NCBI RefSeq assembly: GCF_000313135.1
Contig: NW_004457249.1
Coordinates: forward strand, 5,878-23,956
Reading direction: 5' to 3'
Length of the DNA: 18,079 nt
From: Acanthamoeba castellanii str. Neff
Taxonomy: Eukaryota; Discosea; Longamoebia; Acanthamoebidae
Shown: positions 16,334-18,079 of the stretch, piece by piece
Layout of the letters: each line of letters begins with the position of its first letter
Position numbering within the stretch: the first letter of the stretch is position 1
Program-made: the position numbers and the translations under genes
Notes under the pieces: model-generated
Database searches by the model: none
Seen by the model: only the letters and a program-made list of their open reading frames with translations
What the model was told of the DNA's origin: nothing

Positions 16334-16567
16334 AGGGCCTTGCTCTACTTGCGCGTTTCTCAATCTGACAACTCTGTCTTGCTCTGCTCGCCACCCAAAC
16401 AATCAGACGCGAAAACAAAGATGGAACTGATTAGATGGGAACCACTACCTGGTGCGTTTGTATTCTACTCAACTGCTCCCAGCATGAGGCCATGCTAAGG
16501 CGCCTCTCTCCTCGTGATGTGCCTTTTTTCAGGTTGGAGGCAAGGGCGACGGCAGTCTGACGCCTCA
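16334..16567. other. Right-copy CBS upstream region, rearranged; CpG-rich DNA resumes
   Basis: From 16339 the sequence matches 741-903 (CBS leader and upstream), with a small insertion near 16385. Then 16521-16568 is the reverse complement of 904-967 with 16 bases missing. Bases corresponding to 968-1520 of the left copy are absent. CpGs (for example the GCGCG at 16351-16355 and ACGCG at 16407-16411) are retained, in contrast to everything immediately to the left. Confidence 0.8.
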
Positions 16568-17096
16568 CATTCCCCACACCACCACCTTCATCAAGGCTAT
16601 CACCGCTATGCCCAGAACCGCCGCATTTCAGATGAGCGTGCCGCAGGACGAGTTCCCGGTGCTGCCCTTTACAGTCGCCATCGTGGAATCGGCCACCGTT
16701 GTGCTGGCCAGCCTGCGCCCGCTCGACACCGGTCCGGCTTCCAAGCATCAGACGAACCGGGTCGTGAGCAGTGCGTGCACTTGGGCTGGGACCTGGTTCG
16801 ATGGAAACCGACGCTGGAGGCCGTGGTGATCGAGATCAAGACCAGGACAGCGCTGCGGGGCGTGACGCGGCTCTTTGTGGCCGCCAGCGCTAACGCCACC
16901 GCAGACCGGGGTGTACCTGGTGGCCAACCTGCCCGGCGGCACCGAGATGGGCTGCGACCGGGTCAAGTGGCCACCACGCTGCCAGATCTCGGCGCGCCAG
17001 GCGGTGACGGAGATGGCCGTGTGCGCGCTGAGGGACTTCCTCGTGGGCTCGCCGTTCACTTTCTGGCCTTGACTGTACATAACGACAAGTACACCT
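16568..17096 (+). pseudogene. Unrecognised GC-rich coding unit, right copy, frame-broken
   Basis: This matches 1521-2186 of the left copy. It is open through the region where the left copy is shifted (IPHTTTFIKAIT, MPRTAAFQMSVPQDEFPVLP). It then has a 1-base deletion near 16770 and a compensating 1-base insertion near 16907, leaving about 45 codons out of frame. A deletion of about 110 bp relative to 2037-2147 follows and removes part of the C-terminus. Both copies end with the same 3' sequence and stop region. No family is recognised. The compensating indels could also be sequencing errors, but the large deletion could not. Confidence 0.6.
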
Positions 17097-17159
17097 GAGT
17101 GCGTTTGGCTTCGTCACATTCCTCACACTCTGCAGACAGGAACAGAAATTGCTAAAATA

Positions 17160-18079
17160 TCACTCGCGCCAGGCGAGTTCGGCGTAGAGGGCCAGGTGGT
17201 CCGACGGGTGGTTTCGACAGGGCAGCCGGTCGGGCAGGTCGCTCACCGCCGGCACGGCCAGGAGGGCCACCGGCACCATCGCGTCGGCCGGGTACCATAT
17301 GTAGTCGATCGTGCGCCGCACCTCCGTCTCCCGCTTCTTGTACGTGCTGTAGGGCTCTGCTGCAGCCTCATCGACATCGCCGGCCAGCGGCGGGTGGTGC
17401 GCGTAGGCGCTGGCCAGGCGGAACGGGTGCGGCGGCACGACGGCGTGGACCTCGGCCAGCGGCAGCTCGCCGCGGAAGTAGCGGCACACCAGGCTCGACG
17501 GCACGTCGTTGAAGTCGCCCAGCACCACCAGGGGCGCGCTGGCGATGCGCCGGCGCTCCTCCTCATCACCATCGCCGCCGCCGCCGCCGCTGATAAAGGC
17601 CAAAGCGCTGCGTAGCAGGAGAATGCCCTGCTCGAGCCGCTTCTCCTCGAAGCCCGGCTTGGCCTTGAGGTGCGTCGCGGCCACGCACAGGTCGCGGCCG
17701 TCCTGTTCGGAGCGGAGGCGCAGGCGCACGATGAGGGCCACCTGCGTGTGCGAGCCCTCAAAGTCGATGGCGCGGTGGGCCACCAGCTCGAAGCGGGCGG
17801 ACTTGAAGAAGAGCGCGCAGCCGTCGGCGTCGCCCTCGCCGTTCTTGACCTTGAAGAAGCCCTCGTAGCCGTGGCTGGCCATGGCCGGCCGGAAGTGATC
17901 CTCGTAGTGGTCCACCTCCTACTTCATCAGCCACGTCAGCAACGCGTGCGTGTGTGCGTGTGCGGTGGCGTGTGCGTGTGCGTGTGCGGTGAAAAGAGCA
18001 GCCAGACCTCAAGACAGACGACGTCGGGGTCGAGTCTGGTGCTCTGCTGGAGGAGGAGGTCCTTGCGGTGCGCCCACGT
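17160..18079 (-). CDS. NOCT: Nocturnin-like EEP-family phosphatase/nuclease (partial, 5' end outside)
   Basis: The last exon (17918-17160) and part of the preceding exon (18079-18008) are present, joined across an 89-bp intron (18007-17919, GT...AG, phase 0). The upstream exon ends LDPDVVCLE and the last exon starts EVDHYEDHF, giving the metal-binding Glu region typical of nocturnin and CCR4-type enzymes. Counting V of EVDHY as residue 1, ADGCALFF is at 30-37, the catalytic His is in THLKAK (82), Asp/Asn in LGDFNDVPSS (134, 136), TIDYIWY at 202-208 and the terminal Asp-His in PSDHLALY (239-240). All catalytic groups are intact. Animal nocturnin removes the 2' phosphate from NADP(H); related family members deadenylate RNA, so the substrate is not certain. 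A poly-Gly/acidic insert (GGGGGDGDEEE) comes from a GCC repeat. Confidence 0.9.
17573..17591. repeat. GCC trinucleotide repeat encoding poly-glycine
   Basis: A CGC/CGG trinucleotide run inside the last exon of the nocturnin-like gene encodes the glycine run of ISGGGGGDGDEEE. It lies in a surface-loop position between the catalytic His and GDFND motifs and is probably length-variable. Confidence 0.75.
17944..17991. repeat. GTGCGT-type microsatellite in the nocturnin-like intron
   Basis: Alternating purine-pyrimidine repeats (GTGCGTGTGTGCGTG...) fill about half of the 89-bp intron 18007-17919. CpGs are frequent and intact, in keeping with unmethylated host DNA. Such tracts can adopt Z-form DNA and vary in length. 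Confidence 0.8.

Larger units (their letters stand above)
14428..17351. repeat. Right copy of the direct duplication
   Basis: This is the counterpart of 601-2439. It is expanded by the copia insertion (14565-16338 including one target duplicate) and shortened by the losses described for 16334-17096. Its leftmost 137 bp are heavily CpG-decayed, while the part from 16339 on is not. The same duplication has therefore experienced two mutation regimes on either side of the copia element. Confidence 0.85.

Noticed and set aside
17196..17868. Plus-strand open frames opposite the nocturnin-like gene
   Set aside because: They are antisense shadows of a well-supported, motif-complete gene on the minus strand.

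Overview
The window looks like nuclear DNA of a small-genome eukaryote. The host genes at both ends are GC-rich, have strong GC preference at third codon positions, and carry short GT-AG introns of roughly 90-115 bp. An amoebozoan such as Acanthamoeba is my guess from style alone; nothing here proves it. The host genes are a CBS-domain protein on the minus strand (1-737, running off the left edge), an unrecognised GC-rich plus-strand coding unit (about 1100-2186), and a nocturnin-like EEP-family enzyme on the minus strand (17160-18079, running off the right edge).

A block of host DNA occurs twice in direct orientation: 601-2439 on the left and 14428-17351 on the right. It spans CBS exon 1, the CBS upstream region, the unknown unit and the 3' end of the nocturnin-like gene. 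Only the left copy has the rest of the CBS gene and only the right copy has the rest of the nocturnin-like gene. This is the geometry of a tandem duplication, or of a very long target duplication, whose junction holds about 12 kb of foreign material (2440-14427).

The 12 kb block is a graveyard of decayed DNA, visibly poor in CpG and rich in TpG/CpA. From left to right it holds a transposase-like remnant (minus), a 440-bp non-autonomous DNA element with 38-bp inverted ends, several broken intron-containing genes I cannot name (about 5095-9480), and a Ty1/copia integrase relic (plus). The copia frame is interrupted by a minus-strand LINE (11193-14350) and resumes at 14360. Next come the decayed copy of CBS exon 1 and a second copia element (14565-16333, minus) with 106-108 bp LTRs, a half-tRNA-iMet-type primer site and a 5-bp target duplication. 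It landed on the start codon of that duplicated CBS exon and itself contains an inverted fragment of a third copia element.

The decay is strikingly CpG-directed. In the duplicated CBS exon 9 of 12 CpGs have become TpG or CpA, and several broken frames are stopped by TGA where CGA is the likely ancestor. CpG-rich DNA resumes next to the outer boundary of the second copia element. The best reading is a cytosine-methylated, silenced domain about 13.9 kb long, wedged between unmethylated host genes.
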